Notes: generated from the letters alone by a model not told the origin. A stretch of 55,981 bases of DNA from Corynebacterium gottingense (GCF_003693265.1 NZ_RDRE01000013.1:1-55981), one strand, 5' to 3'. Counted from the first letter of the stretch, positions 18,318 to 27,989 are shown. Numbers and translations: made by a program.

Positions 18318-20201
18318 ATGATCTTGCTGCTGGACAACCGCGATTCCTACACCTACAACCTCGCCCACCTCGTGGCGAAGGTGACCGGCAGCGAACCCCT
18401 GGTGGTCCGCTGCGACGCCCCAGAGGCACCGGAACTCCCCGCGCGCATCCGCGCCGGGGAGTTCTCCCATATCATCATCTCCCCCGGCCCCGGCACCCCG
18501 GAGAGCGACGAGGATTTCGGGGCCTCCCGGCGCGCCATCGAGGCCGCAGCGGAGGCCAAACTTCCGCTGCTCGGGGTGTGCCTCGGGCACCAGGGACTCG
18601 GGCTTTTCGCCGGTGCGCCGATCCACCGCGCCGCACCGCAGCACGGCATGCTGTCCACGCTCACCCATTCCGGCGAGGGCATCTTCGCGGGGCTCCCGCA
18701 GGGCATGCACGTGGTGCGCTACCACTCGCTGTGCGTCGCTGATCCCGCAGCCAGCAACCCGCGTTTGGAAGTCCACGCCCGCGCCGAGGACGGCACGGTC
18801 CAAGCGCTCAAGGTCGCGGGCCTGAACCACTGGGGTGTGCAATTCCACCCCGAGTCGATCCTCACCGAGCACGGCGAGGCGCTCATGCGTAACTTCCTCG
18901 GCCTGCCCGGTCCGTGGCGCGTGGCGCGCACACGGCTCGAGGGCGCGCTCGACACCGAGGCGCTCTTCCGCGCGCTGCGCTCCACCCTGCCTGCGACGGA
19001 GGTGTTTTGGCTCGACTCCGCTACCGGCGACGGCACCACCATCATGGGCACTTCCGCCGGGAGTCTCGCTGCGGTGTTTGGCGGTGCGGGGAGCGTCGAT
19101 AAGCTTTCTGCCCAGCTGCAACGCGGGGCAGTCGGGCCGATCCCTGGCGGGCTCGTGGGCTACTGCGCCTACGCGCGCACACCCGGCGCGGGCTGGTGGC
19201 TGCGCCCGCACGCGTTTGTGGTCTACCACCACGATGGCGCCGTGGTGGAGTGCTGCGTGCTCGTCGACGAGCACGAGACACCCGAGACCGAACGCTTGAT
19301 GCAGCAGCTTATCCACGCCGTCCGCACCACCCAGGCGACCCCCACCCCGCGACCGCACGAGGCGGGACCGATCGAACTCGGGACCGGGGCGTGGCGGATG
19401 GACAAAGACACGTACCTCGGGCGCATCGCGGACATCAAGGAGGCGCTCGCACGCGGCGATTCCTACGAGGTCTGCCTCACCGACACGTGGGAAACCACAA
19501 TCACCGGGAGCGGTCTCGACGCGTACTGCCGGCTACGCCGCGCCAACCCCGCGCCGTACGCTGCGTACCTGGACACGGGCACGGAGGAGATCCTCTGTTC
19601 CTCGCCCGAGCGGTTCCTCCGCCTCCGCGGGGGCATCGTGTCCTCCAAGCCGATCAAAGGCACGATCGCACGCGAGGAAGACCCGGCGTTCCTGCGACAG
19701 GACGCGAAGACGCGGGCGGAAAACCTCATGATCGTGGACCTGCTGCGCAACGACCTGTCCCGGGTGTGCGAGCCCGGGTCGGTCGAGGTACCCAGTCTGA
19801 TGGCCGTGGAGACGTACGCGACGGTCCACCAGTTGGTCTCTACGGTGACGGGGCGGCTGCGCCCCGGAGTCACCGCGGCGGAGCTATTGCGGGCCACGTT
19901 CCCCGGGGGCTCGATGACGGGCGCGCCGAAGGAGCGCACCCTAGAGATCATCGAAAGCCTGGAGGCCGGCGAGCGCGGCATCTATTCCGGCACGATCGGG
20001 TACTTTGCGTTCGACGGGACGGCGGACCTGAACATTGTGATCCGCACCGCGGTCAAACGTGGCGAGCAGCTCACTGTGGGCGCCGGAGGGGCAATCGTCT
20101 GGGATTCTGATCCCGTGGCAGAGTGGGATGAAAAGCAGTTGAAGGCCGATGCAGTAGTGGAGGCGTTGCAGTGTCCGAAAAGTTCGCGGAGTTCCCGTTA
20201 A
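18318..20201 (+). CDS. pabAB: Fused aminodeoxychorismate synthase (PabA-PabB)
   Basis: 627-residue fusion that makes 4-amino-4-deoxychorismate for folate. Residues 1 to about 195 are a class I glutamine amidotransferase: SPGPGTPESD, nucleophile Cys88 in LGVCLGHQGLG, and the His/Glu pair in VQFHPESILTEHG. From about 200 comes the chorismate-binding PabB part: SYEVCLTDTWE, CSSPERFLRL, the key Lys in SKPIKGTIARE, and GGSMTGAPKERTLEIIE. The start ATG at 18318 is the natural N-terminus of the PabA domain; an upstream frame extension overlaps glgP and is not protein-like. The last 31 bases overlap the pabC-like gene. Confidence 0.95.
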   Translation: MILLLDNRDSYTYNLAHLVAKVTGSEPLVVRCDAPEAPELPARIRAGEFSHIIISPGPGTPESDEDFGASRRAIEAAAEAKLPLLGVCLGHQGLGLFAGAPIHRAAPQHGMLSTLTHSGEGIFAGLPQGMHVVRYHSLCVADPAASNPRLEVHARAEDGTVQALKVAGLNHWGVQFHPESILTEHGEALMRNFLGLPGPWRVARTRLEGALDTEALFRALRSTLPATEVFWLDSATGDGTTIMGTSAGSLAAVFGGAGSVDKLSAQLQRGAVGPIPGGLVGYCAYARTPGAGWWLRPHAFVVYHHDGAVVECCVLVDEHETPETERLMQQLIHAVRTTQATPTPRPHEAGPIELGTGAWRMDKDTYLGRIADIKEALARGDSYEVCLTDTWETTITGSGLDAYCRLRRANPAPYAAYLDTGTEEILCSSPERFLRLRGGIVSSKPIKGTIAREEDPAFLRQDAKTRAENLMIVDLLRNDLSRVCEPGSVEVPSLMAVETYATVHQLVSTVTGRLRPGVTAAELLRATFPGGSMTGAPKERTLEIIESLEAGERGIYSGTIGYFAFDGTADLNIVIRTAVKRGEQLTVGAGGAIVWDSDPVAEWDEKQLKADAVVEALQCPKSSRSSR

Positions 20202-20956
20202 CGGAATACGTCTGGGAGGACGGTTTCCGCCCTCGCCGCTGGCAACCCGGCTCCTACGTGGACAGGTACACCGTCGCTGATTCGTGGCGCCATTCTCGTG
20301 GCCGTACGAACCGCCTTGACCTCCACCTCGACCGATTCGAGGAGACCGCGGGACCGCTCCCGGAAGGGTTCGTGGAGGAGATGGTCGCCATGGCCTCCGA
20401 GGGCGAGCTGTTCCCCCGCATCGCGTTGTACAAGGGTGAACTCATTTTGCAGCTCCGGTTCGCGCCGCTGCCCCGCGACACCACGAGTCTCACCTACGCA
20501 GACGCGCCGGACCCGCGGAAGCACCCGCTAGTGAAGGGCCCCGACTTCATCCCACTTCGCTTGCACCGGCGCGAGTACATGGATACACAAACCGATGACA
20601 TCGCCATCACCGACAGCTCCGGCGCGATGGTTGAAGCGTCAAACGGCGCGCTCGTCGCGTGGGACGGTGAAACGCTTGTCACCCCAGAGGGTGTCTACCT
20701 CCCCAGCATCACGCTGCGGCAGGTGACGGAGCGCGCCCGCTGGTTGGGCGTTCCCGTGCGGAAGGAGGCGCTCACCGTGGAGTCGTGCTGCGACCGCCCG
20801 CTGTGGTACCTCAATTCACTCCACGGGATTAGCCCGGTGAGCGAGATCCGGACAGCGCAGGGCACGATCATCCCGCCCGCGCACGCGGCGACTGAGCAAT
20901 GGCGGGAGTGGTGGTGGTCCGGCTTTACGCCCGCGACCGCAGTGCTTCACCAGTAG
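20171..20956 (+). CDS. pabC: Aminodeoxychorismate lyase-like protein (class IV aminotransferase fold)
   Basis: 261-residue class IV PLP enzyme homologue; in this operon it most likely eliminates pyruvate from aminodeoxychorismate to give p-aminobenzoate. The visible family features are RLDLHLDRFEETA, the candidate PLP Lys in PLVKGPDF (near 137), and the region DDIAITDSSGAMVEASNGALVAW with LVTPEG. The usual EGxxxN motif is changed to EASNGA, so catalytic details are less certain than for pabAB. GTG start at 20171 lies inside the end of pabAB, indicating translational coupling. The 3' end overlaps the convergent uvrA-like gene by 32 bases. Confidence 0.82.
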   Translation: MSEKFAEFPLTEYVWEDGFRPRRWQPGSYVDRYTVADSWRHSRGRTNRLDLHLDRFEETAGPLPEGFVEEMVAMASEGELFPRIALYKGELILQLRFAPLPRDTTSLTYADAPDPRKHPLVKGPDFIPLRLHRREYMDTQTDDIAITDSSGAMVEASNGALVAWDGETLVTPEGVYLPSITLRQVTERARWLGVPVRKEALTVESCCDRPLWYLNSLHGISPVSEIRTAQGTIIPPAHAATEQWREWWWSGFTPATAVLHQ

Positions 20957-23327
20957 GCGTATCCAGGCCTGCGAGCTGAGCGGGCGTTGCATCCGCAACG
21001 ATTTGGCCGCCCTCGGCACCTGCGCCCGGCCCCATCTCCACGATGCGGTCCGCCTGGGCCATCATCGACAGATCGTGCTCGACCACCACGACGGTCTGCC
21101 CGGCGTCAACCAGCTTGTGCAGCTCCGCGTTGAGCAGTGCGATGTCGGCCGGGTGCAGGCCGGTAGTCGGCTCGTCCAGGATGTAAACCGTGTGGCCGCG
21201 GCGCGAATTGCGGGAGCGCTGCAGCTCGGTGGCGAGCTTAATGCGCTGGGCCTCGCCGCCGGAGAGCTCCGGCGCGCCCTGCCCCAGCCGCAGGTAGCCA
21301 AGGCCGACGGCCTGGAGCGTTTCCACCGCGCGCAGGATCTTCGGCTCGTCGGCGAAGACCGTGGCGGCGTCGTCGACAGTCAGCTCCAGCACCTCTGCGA
21401 TCGTGCGGCCCTCCCACTGGACCTCGAGCGTCTCGTCGTTGTAGCGGGCACCGCCGCAGTCCGGGCAGGTGGTGTACGAACCCGGCAGGAACACGAGCTC
21501 CACCTCGATCTTGCCCGCGCCGCCGCAGGTTGGGCACTGGCCTTGCTTCACGTTGTAGGAGAAGCGGGAGACGGTCCACTTGCGGCGCTTCGCCTCGTCG
21601 GTGGAGGCGTAGAGCTTGCGCACGTTGTCAAAGAGGCCGGTGTAGGTGGCCAGCGTGGAGCGCGGCGTGCGTCCGATCGGCTTCTGCGTAATCTGCACGA
21701 CGCGGCTGACGCGCTCGAGGCCTTCCGCATGGTCGACGGACCAACCACGCTCCTCGGCAGGGCTGTCCTCGTCGGTCACCATCGTCGCGTTGCGGCGCAG
21801 CAGCCCCGCGAGCACGGTGCTGATCAGCGTGGATTTGCCGGATCCGGAGACGCCAGCCACCGCGGTGAACTGGCCAAGGTGCAAGGTGAAGTCCAACGCG
21901 TCGATGCTGCGGGCGCGAACACCGGAGAGCACGAGGTCGCCGGCAGGCTCGGTCGGCTCCACCTTCAGCTCAAGTGTCCTATTGCGCAGGGCGCGCGCGG
22001 TGGGGGTGTCAGCGTCGTAGTCCGCAACCGGGCCAGAGTAGACCACGTCGCCGCCGCGCTGGCCGGCGAGCGGGCCGACGTCTACAAGCCAGTCGGCCTG
22101 CGCGACCAAGTCCATGTCGTGCTCGACCAGGAGGACGGAGTTGCCGGCGTCGATGAAGCGACGGCAGATGTCCAGCACCGCTCCCCGCTCGGCCGGGTGG
22201 AGGCCGGCGGACGGCTCGTCGAGCACGTACGCCACGCCGAACAGGCCGGAGCGCAGTTGCGCCGCCAGGCGGATACGCTGCAGCTCGCCGCCGGAAAGCG
22301 TTTGCGCCGGTCGGTCCAAGCTAAGGTGACCCAGCCCGAGCTCCAGGGCGGAGGTCAGCGAGGGCAGAATCTGCTTGAGCAGGAGCGCCTCGGCGGAGCT
22401 GGGGTCCTCCGGATGCTGCTGCGCCAACAGCTCGTGGGCGCGGTCGAGCGGGAGGGCGCCGAGCTCGTCGATAGGCAACCCTGCGTAGGTGACCTCGAGG
22501 GCGCGCTGGTTCAGTCGGCGGCCGTCGCAGGTTTCGCAAGTCCGCGACTCCATGAAGGACAGGGTGCGCTTGCGCAGCGAGTCGGACTGCGTCTCCGCGA
22601 GCGTCTTGCGCAGGTAGCTCGCCACCGAGCGCCAGGTGCCCTCGTAGTTGCGCTGGATCTGGTCCTTGCCGCGCAGGGGTTTGACGGTGACCACCGGGCG
22701 CTCGTCCGTAAACAGGATCCACTCGCGGTCCTCCTGTGGCAGGTCCTCCCACGGTGAGTCCAGGTCGTAGCCGAGTGCCTGGAGGATGTCGTGGAAGTTC
22801 TTGCCTGCCCACGCGCCGGGCCACGCCTTGATCGCGCCGTCCTCAATGGACAGCGACGGGTCGGGGACCATCGTTGCCTCCGTCGGCTCGTGGACCACGC
22901 CCGTGCCGTGACAGGTGGGGCACATGCCTTCCGGCGTATTCGGGGAGAAAGAGTCGGAGTACAGGCCGTGCGGGTTGTCGCCCGCGCGGGAGTATAGGAG
23001 GCGGATGCTGTTGGACAGCGCGGAGATCGTGCCCACGGTCGAGCGCGTGCCGCCGGAGGTGGTGGACTGCTGCAGTGCGACGGTGGGCGGCAGGCCCTCG
23101 ACCTGGCTCACTTGGGGGTCCACGGCGGAGCCGATGAGGCGGCGCGCGAAGGGTGCGACTGACTCGAGGTAGCGGCGCTGGCCCTCGCCGTGGATGGTGC
23201 CGAATGCGAGCGAGGACTTGCCCGACCCGGACACGCCCGTGACCGCCACGAGCTTTCCCCGAGGCATGTCGACGTCGACATTGTTGAGGTTGTGCAGGTG
23301 GGCGTCGCGGACAGAGATACTAGACAT
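20925..23327 (-). CDS. UvrA-like ABC ATPase (short paralogue)
   Basis: 800-residue tandem ABC ATPase of the excinuclease UvrA superfamily. First Walker A GVSGSGKSSLAFGT is followed by a CPTCHGTG zinc module, CETCDGRR, signature LSGGELQRIRLA and VLDEPSAGLHP. The second half has GVSGSGKSTL, CPTCGGAG with CPDCGG, LSGGEAQRIKLA and ILDEPTTGLHP. It is about 140 residues shorter than classical UvrA and seems to lack the full UvrB-binding insertion. It therefore resembles the class II UvrA/DrrC group linked to drug or lesion tolerance rather than canonical repair. ATG at 23327 (MSSISVRDAHLHNLNN) is preferred to an upstream in-frame codon at 23363. Confidence 0.9.
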   Translation of the reverse strand: MSSISVRDAHLHNLNNVDVDMPRGKLVAVTGVSGSGKSSLAFGTIHGEGQRRYLESVAPFARRLIGSAVDPQVSQVEGLPPTVALQQSTTSGGTRSTVGTISALSNSIRLLYSRAGDNPHGLYSDSFSPNTPEGMCPTCHGTGVVHEPTEATMVPDPSLSIEDGAIKAWPGAWAGKNFHDILQALGYDLDSPWEDLPQEDREWILFTDERPVVTVKPLRGKDQIQRNYEGTWRSVASYLRKTLAETQSDSLRKRTLSFMESRTCETCDGRRLNQRALEVTYAGLPIDELGALPLDRAHELLAQQHPEDPSSAEALLLKQILPSLTSALELGLGHLSLDRPAQTLSGGELQRIRLAAQLRSGLFGVAYVLDEPSAGLHPAERGAVLDICRRFIDAGNSVLLVEHDMDLVAQADWLVDVGPLAGQRGGDVVYSGPVADYDADTPTARALRNRTLELKVEPTEPAGDLVLSGVRARSIDALDFTLHLGQFTAVAGVSGSGKSTLISTVLAGLLRRNATMVTDEDSPAEERGWSVDHAEGLERVSRVVQITQKPIGRTPRSTLATYTGLFDNVRKLYASTDEAKRRKWTVSRFSYNVKQGQCPTCGGAGKIEVELVFLPGSYTTCPDCGGARYNDETLEVQWEGRTIAEVLELTVDDAATVFADEPKILRAVETLQAVGLGYLRLGQGAPELSGGEAQRIKLATELQRSRNSRRGHTVYILDEPTTGLHPADIALLNAELHKLVDAGQTVVVVEHDLSMMAQADRIVEMGPGAGAEGGQIVADATPAQLAGLDTPTGEALRSRA

Positions 23328-23360
23328 GCTGCCACCATACGTCCGTCCCTGGAAACGCGA

Positions 23361-23409
23361 CATCGCCCCCGGCTGAGCACATGTTTCAGTGCGTCAGCCG
23401 GGGGCGATG
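23361..23409 (-). terminator. Strong hairpin terminator after pyk
   Basis: A perfect 16-bp stem, CATCGCCCCCGGCTGA against its exact complement at 23394-23409, extends through GCAC/GTGC with a one-base bulge. It lies 24 bases after the pyk stop on the minus strand and before the uvrA-like gene. The T-run that follows is short. It should separate the two transcription units. Confidence 0.75.
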
Positions 23410-23432
23410 CGGCAGCAGTTCGCGCGGAAGTC

Positions 23433-24857
23433 TTAGCGCGGGCTGCGGGTATCCTCGCCCAGCTGGTGGACGTGGATGGTGTTGGTGTTGCCGGAGATTC
23501 CCGGCGGGGTACCAGCGACAACCACCATGGTGTCGCCTTCGTCGTAGCGGTCCATGCCCAGCAGGATTTCGTCGACGACCTCGATCATCTCGTCCGTGGA
23601 GTGGACATCGCGGCAGAGGAAGGTCTCCGCGCCCCAGGACACGGCGAGCTGCGAGCGCACCTGCGGGTGCGGCGTGAACACCAGAATGGGCAGGTCCGGG
23701 CGCAGGCGGGCCACGCGGCGGGCGGTGTCGCCGGAGGTGGTGAAGGTGACAATCGCGCGGGCGTGCAGGTTCTGAGCAATGTCCTTGGCTGAGTACGCCA
23801 CCACGCCGCGCTTGGTGCGCGGGACGTGCTGGAGCTTCGGCACCTCGCCGGTGCCCTCTGCGGAGCGGACGATGCGGCTCATGGTGCGGACCACGTTGTG
23901 TGGGTCAACGCCCACGGAGGTCTCGCCGGAGAGCATGACCGCATCCGCGCCGTCCAGCACGGCGTTTGCAACGTCGGAAGCCTCTGCACGGGTCGGGCGG
24001 GAGTTCTCAATCATGGAGTCCAGCATCTGGGTTGCCACGATGACCGGCTTCGCGTTCTCGCGGGCGATCTGGACCACGCGCTTCTGCACGGCCGGGACCT
24101 CCTCGAGCGGGATCTCCACGCCGAGGTCGCCACGGGCAACCATGACGGCGTCGAATGCGAGGATGATCGACTCGATGGCGTCAACCGCTTCCGGCTTCTC
24201 CAGCTTTGCAATCACCGGGACGCGGCGGCCGACCTCGTCCATGATCTCGTGGACCAGGTCGACGTCCGCCGGAGAGCGGACGAAGGACAGGGCGATCATG
24301 TCCACGCCCATGTTCAAGGCGAAACGCAGGTCGGCCTTGTCCTTCTCGCTCAGGGCCGGCACGGAGATGTTCATGCCGGGCAGCGACACACCCTTGTTGT
24401 TGGACACCGGGCCACCCTCTGTCACGCGGCACACGACGTCGTTGCCGTCGACCTCGACGCACACCAGGCCGACCTTGCCGTCGTCCACAAGCAGGCGGTC
24501 GCCCGGCTGCGCGTCGTTGGCCAGGCCCTTGTAGGTGGTAGAGACGCGGTCGTGCGTACCCTGCACATCATCGATCGTGATGCGGACGGTCTCGCCGGTC
24601 TCCCAGTAGGTCTTTTCGTCCTTGAAGCGGCCCAGGCGGATCTTCGGGCCCTGCAGGTCGGCCAGGATGCCGACGGCGTGACCGGTCTCGTCAGTCGCCT
24701 CGCGGACCCAGTCGTAGTTCTTCTGGTGATCAGGGTAATCACCGTGCGAGAAGTTCAGGCGGGCGACGTCCATGCCGTCCTTGACCAGCCCGAGGATGCC
24801 CTCCTTGGAAGCCACAGCCGGACCCAGCGTACAAACGATCTTTGTTCTTCTATCCAC
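23433..24857 (-). CDS. pyk: Pyruvate kinase
   Basis: Cytosolic glycolytic enzyme converting phosphoenolpyruvate and ADP to pyruvate and ATP; 474 residues, normal for the family. The N-terminus VDRRTKIVCTLGPA is followed by ARLNFSHGD, ADLQGPKIRLGRF, the active-site KLEKPEA, MVARGDLGVE and the tail motif GTPPGISGNTNTIHVH. GTG at 24857 is preferred: TAGGTT at 24865-24870 would start transcription at about that codon, and corynebacterial orthologues begin near this Asp-Arg-Arg. TTG at 24866 in the same frame would add three residues. Directly downstream of lgt, as in M. tuberculosis (lgt...pykA). Confidence 0.96.
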   Translation of the reverse strand: MDRRTKIVCTLGPAVASKEGILGLVKDGMDVARLNFSHGDYPDHQKNYDWVREATDETGHAVGILADLQGPKIRLGRFKDEKTYWETGETVRITIDDVQGTHDRVSTTYKGLANDAQPGDRLLVDDGKVGLVCVEVDGNDVVCRVTEGGPVSNNKGVSLPGMNISVPALSEKDKADLRFALNMGVDMIALSFVRSPADVDLVHEIMDEVGRRVPVIAKLEKPEAVDAIESIILAFDAVMVARGDLGVEIPLEEVPAVQKRVVQIARENAKPVIVATQMLDSMIENSRPTRAEASDVANAVLDGADAVMLSGETSVGVDPHNVVRTMSRIVRSAEGTGEVPKLQHVPRTKRGVVAYSAKDIAQNLHARAIVTFTTSGDTARRVARLRPDLPILVFTPHPQVRSQLAVSWGAETFLCRDVHSTDEMIEVVDEILLGMDRYDEGDTMVVVAGTPPGISGNTNTIHVHQLGEDTRSPR

Positions 24858-24864
24858 GATCTCC

Positions 24865-24870
24865 AACCTA
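24865..24870 (-). promoter_or_regulatory. -10 box (TAGGTT) for pyk
   Basis: TAGGTT on the minus strand, 7 bases before GTG 24857, within the 52-base gap after lgt. It suggests a leaderless pyk message in addition to any read-through from lgt. Confidence 0.4.
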
Positions 24871-24909
24871 TCTGGATGTTGACGAACTCTTCAGGGCAAC
24901 GACCCCGCC

Positions 24910-25911
24910 TCAGCCTTCATGACCGGGGCGATTGCCGGGCCCTGCTTCCGGTTTCCAACGGTACTCCTTTTCGCCTTCCGATGACCGTTCGGGCACAATC
25001 GGACATTCCGCCGTATCTTCCTGCGCTTCCCCGCCGACCGGGCCAGACCCCCTAGTCGACTGCACCTGAGCTGTGGTTTCACGCCCCTTGGGCAAGCGCA
25101 GGAACAAGATAACCGCGATCAAAAACACAATTGCAGAAACCCAGGTGTTGACTCTCTGCCCGAAAATCATGGTCGCCTCGTCGCTACGCATGAGCTCCAC
25201 AAAGAAGCGACCGAACGTGTACCCCGCCACGTAGAGCCAGAACACGCGGCCGTGCCCGAGGCGGAACCGGCGGTCCGCCCAGAGCAGCAGCGCGCAGACG
25301 AGCAGGTTCCAGACCAGCTCGTAGAGGAACGTCGGGTGCACACTGGTCAAGACCTCGCCGGTCGAATGCCCGGTCAGTGGCGCGAACTTCCCGGACTCGT
25401 CGACCCGGTAGTAGATGTCCAGCGCCCACGGCACATCCGTTTCCGCGCCGTAGAGCTCCTGGTTGAACCAGTTCCCCAGTCGCCCGATGCCCTGTGCGAG
25501 CACAACGCTGGGCGCGAGGGCGTCGGCAAGCGGTGCGAACGGCACCTTGCGGTACCGCATGAGGGCCCACACCGCGAGCGTGCCGAGCGCGACCGCGCCC
25601 CAAATACCCAGGCCACCGGCGGTAATGTTGAGCGCCTGCAGAGGGTCCTTGCCGGGGTCGAAGTATTTCTCATGGTCCGTAATGACGTGGTAGAGACGGC
25701 CGCCGACGATACCCGCCGGGATCGCCACGATGGCCGCGTCCCACACCACGTCCGGGTCGCCGCCGCGCGCCTTGTAGCGCCGCACGCCGAGCCACATTGC
25801 CGCGAGGATGCCGGTGATGATGCACAGGGCGTAGGCGCGGATCGGCACCGGCCCGAGGTGCCACACGCCTTGCGGGGGCGACGGAATATTTGCCAAATAA
25901 AAGGTTTCCAC
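24910..25911 (-). CDS. lgt: Prolipoprotein diacylglyceryl transferase
   Basis: Polytopic membrane enzyme that adds diacylglycerol to the lipobox Cys of prolipoproteins; 333 residues. About seven hydrophobic helices surround the Lgt signature [15 protein letters not shown] (Arg and Asn of the GRxGN motif) and the late RFFVELMR Arg motif. After about residue 270 comes a charged, Glu/Gly/Pro-rich cytoplasmic tail of some 60 residues, as often seen in actinobacteria. The GTG start at 25911 gives [21 protein letters not shown] client is present in this window (the lipoprotein at 36385). Confidence 0.95.
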   Translation of the reverse strand: METFYLANIPSPPQGVWHLGPVPIRAYALCIITGILAAMWLGVRRYKARGGDPDVVWDAAIVAIPAGIVGGRLYHVITDHEKYFDPGKDPLQALNITAGGLGIWGAVALGTLAVWALMRYRKVPFAPLADALAPSVVLAQGIGRLGNWFNQELYGAETDVPWALDIYYRVDESGKFAPLTGHSTGEVLTSVHPTFLYELVWNLLVCALLLWADRRFRLGHGRVFWLYVAGYTFGRFFVELMRSDEATMIFGQRVNTWVSAIVFLIAVILFLRLPKGRETTAQVQSTRGSGPVGGEAQEDTAECPIVPERSSEGEKEYRWKPEAGPGNRPGHEG

Positions 25912-25970
25912 GACACATAGTGTGCCTGAGCGTGCCCCGAATCTCGAACAGGGCCTCGTGCTTATCGACG

Positions 25971-26807
25971 CTACCTCCGCGACGGGCAGGCCGGGTGCTG
26001 CCCAGCTGCCGCAAGCTTCCTGGTTGCCGCCAAGATGTCTCCCCCGTTCATGATCGCCTCGGCGGCCAGCACCGCGTCCGCCCCGCACGCGGCAGCCGCC
26101 ATCAAGTCCTTCGCGGTCGCGACGCCGCCGAGGCTGATCTTGATCACCTCGCTGGGCAGACCCGGCGCGATTTCCGCAAACGCGTCGCGGTTGAGCGAGT
26201 TGGTCTCAAACGACCACGAGTTCACCGCGATGACGCTCGCCCCGGCCTGAAGCGCGCGGTCCGCTTCCTCTGGGGTGCGCACCTCCGCCATGACCACCAT
26301 GCCGAGCGACTCCGCGCGGTCCAGCAGCGCGGCGAGCCTCGCCTGCTCCAGGATCTCCACCTGGAGGGGAAGCACGTCCGCGCCGTAGCAGCGCGCCTCG
26401 TGGATCTGGTAGGGGTCAACGATCACGTCCCTGCACACCATGGGCAGCTCCACCGCTTCCCTGGCGGCCGCCATGTCCGCCAGGGAACCGTCGAAACGCA
26501 GGCGCTCCGTCTGGCACGCGATGAGGTGCGCCCCGCCCTGCTCGATGGCGTGCGCCACCTCCTCGATGGACTGGTAGGTGGCGGCGGTCGGTCCGAACAC
26601 CGGAGAGTTGCGCTTAATCTCCGCAACCACCCCGCACCCGTGGCGCAGCAGCGCGGCTTTGGCGTCCCGAGTTGGCGCCATTGCGCGGGAGCGGGCCTTA
26701 ATGTCCTGGAAGGAAACGACAGATTCGCGCTTGGCAACGTCGCGCAGGACGCTGGCGACAACGGTGTTGACCTTGTCGGGCGCGTCAGCCGTGTGCGGTG
26801 CCAACAT
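25971..26807 (-). CDS. trpC: TrpC-like (indole-3-glycerol phosphate synthase) protein with altered active site
   Basis: 278-residue TIM-barrel protein clearly homologous along its whole length to IGPS of tryptophan synthesis, down to the C-terminal HPACP. Glu63 and Lys65 (AEIKRNSP), Glu175 (AEVRT) and Asn196 (VNSW) are kept. The catalytic Lys of the RKDF motif is Arg126 (CRDV), and the Glu-Ser of the AESG phosphate-site motif are Leu226-Gly227 (SLGG). Normal IGPS activity is therefore doubtful. Start ATG 26807 has a strong CTGGAGG site. Its neighbours lgt and the trp-associated membrane protein match the M. tuberculosis trp region, but trpE, trpB and trpA are absent. A relic or repurposed paralogue is likely. 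Confidence 0.9.
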   Translation of the reverse strand: MLAPHTADAPDKVNTVVASVLRDVAKRESVVSFQDIKARSRAMAPTRDAKAALLRHGCGVVAEIKRNSPVFGPTAATYQSIEEVAHAIEQGGAHLIACQTERLRFDGSLADMAAAREAVELPMVCRDVIVDPYQIHEARCYGADVLPLQVEILEQARLAALLDRAESLGMVVMAEVRTPEEADRALQAGASVIAVNSWSFETNSLNRDAFAEIAPGLPSEVIKISLGGVATAKDLMAAAACGADAVLAAEAIMNGGDILAATRKLAAAGQHPACPSRR

Positions 26808-26880
26808 GACTACCTCCAGGAGTCTTGACTGTTGTCCATAGAATAGACGGGTTGGCCGCTGCGCACGAAATCTCCCCTGG

Positions 26881-27594
26881 TTACTGGTCCCGTCGGCGCA
26901 CGGAGTGCTCCGGGTGCTCCGGGTGCTCCGGCTGGCCCAACTGCTCAGTCGGATCGATGTCTGCGTCCAGCGCGTCCCACAGGACGCGACCCGAGTCCGG
27001 ACGTGCTTCGAGGTCCTCATGGATCTTCTCGCGGCGCACCGTCTCCTGCTCGTACTTGTTCAGCTTCGCAGAGTCCTGTCCCGGCTTGGCCGCCAGCAGC
27101 ACGCCGCCGACCACCGCAACGAGGCAACCGAGCAGCGCGCCGATCGGCCCGAGCGGTGCCACCGTCGTGGCAGTAATGTCGGCCCATTCCGCAATCACAG
27201 CTCCTGATGACTGGGATTGTTGCGCGGTCTGCGCGGTGTCGGACCCCACGCTGAGCAGCGTGTGCACCCGCTCGGGGTCGATCGTGCCGAGCAGCGTCGT
27301 CGCCGGCGAAATCGCGCCGCCGACGCCCGCGAGCGCGCCAACGATGCCCACCGCGCGCCGACCCCAGCGCCGCAGGGCAACGCCTGCGATCATGCCGACG
27401 ATGAGCAGCAACGCGACCGCCGTCGTCTCCGTGGACCACTCCGCCCCGCGGATGGCCACGCTGCCTCCGCCGGAGAGGTCGTCCTGGTAGTCCACCTGGA
27501 TCCATTCCATGCGTGCGAAGGCCCACAGCGCGGCGCCGCCCACGCCGAGCGCGATCGCGCCCGCGCGGGACCAGCCCTTCGACGGTTGGCTCAT
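26881..27594 (-). CDS. Trp-region conserved membrane protein (TIGR02234-like)
   Basis: 237-residue membrane protein with four predicted helices (about 11-28, 56-74, 81-102, 142-168), a Thr/Gln-rich external loop between helices three and four, and a long charged cytoplasmic tail. It corresponds by position and architecture to Rv1610, encoded between trpE and trpC in mycobacteria; function unknown. Here it lies between hisI (26 bases) and the trpC-like gene (73 bases). The tail ends with three EHP tripeptides encoded by a perfect 9-bp repeat. Confidence 0.85.
   Translation of the reverse strand: MSQPSKGWSRAGAIALGVGGAALWAFARMEWIQVDYQDDLSGGGSVAIRGAEWSTETTAVALLLIVGMIAGVALRRWGRRAVGIVGALAGVGGAISPATTLLGTIDPERVHTLLSVGSDTAQTAQQSQSSGAVIAEWADITATTVAPLGPIGALLGCLVAVVGGVLLAAKPGQDSAKLNKYEQETVRREKIHEDLEARPDSGRVLWDALDADIDPTEQLGQPEHPEHPEHSVRRRDQ
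26905..26931. repeat. 9-bp tandem repeat, three copies
   Basis: GTGCTCCGG repeated exactly three times, encoding the EHP tripeptides at the end of the trp-associated membrane protein. Copy number may vary between strains without breaking the frame. Confidence 0.85.
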
Positions 27595-27620
27595 GTTGTG
27601 CTCCTTTGTAGTCGTGCGCG

Positions 27621-27989
27621 TCAGAGTAGCTGGTCCGCGTCAAAGCAAGTGCGATCGCCCGTGTGGCAGGCCCCACCGGTCTGTTCCACCGTGACAAGGA
27701 GGGTGTCGCCGTCGCAGTCCAGACGCACCCCCGTCACGCGCTGCACGTTCCCGCTGGTCAGTCCCTTAATCCAGTAGTCTTGGCGGGAGCGCGAATAGTA
27801 GGTCCCGCGCCGCGTGACCAGCGTGTAGGCCAGCGCGTGGTCATCCATCCACGCCATCATAAGCACCTCGCGGGTGTCCGCCGCCTGCACCACTGCCGGA
27901 ACGAGCCCCGCATCGTTGCGCTTCAAGCGCTGCGCGATCTCCGGATCGAGCGCATAGTCGGCGGGATTATCGCTGTGCTGGGTGTCCAT
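27621..27989 (-). CDS. hisI: Phosphoribosyl-AMP cyclohydrolase
   Basis: Third step of histidine synthesis: opens the purine ring of phosphoribosyl-AMP; 122 residues, monofunctional without the HisE domain. Signature segments are [26 protein letters not shown], the metal-ligand DCDGDTLL and the Cys site [11 protein letters not shown]. The ATG directly follows the hisF TAA, with GGAGGT in the hisF end as ribosome site, so the two are coupled. It is the last his gene of this operon. Confidence 0.96.
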   Translation of the reverse strand: MDTQHSDNPADYALDPEIAQRLKRNDAGLVPAVVQAADTREVLMMAWMDDHALAYTLVTRRGTYYSRSRQDYWIKGLTSGNVQRVTGVRLDCDGDTLLVTVEQTGGACHTGDRTCFDADQLL

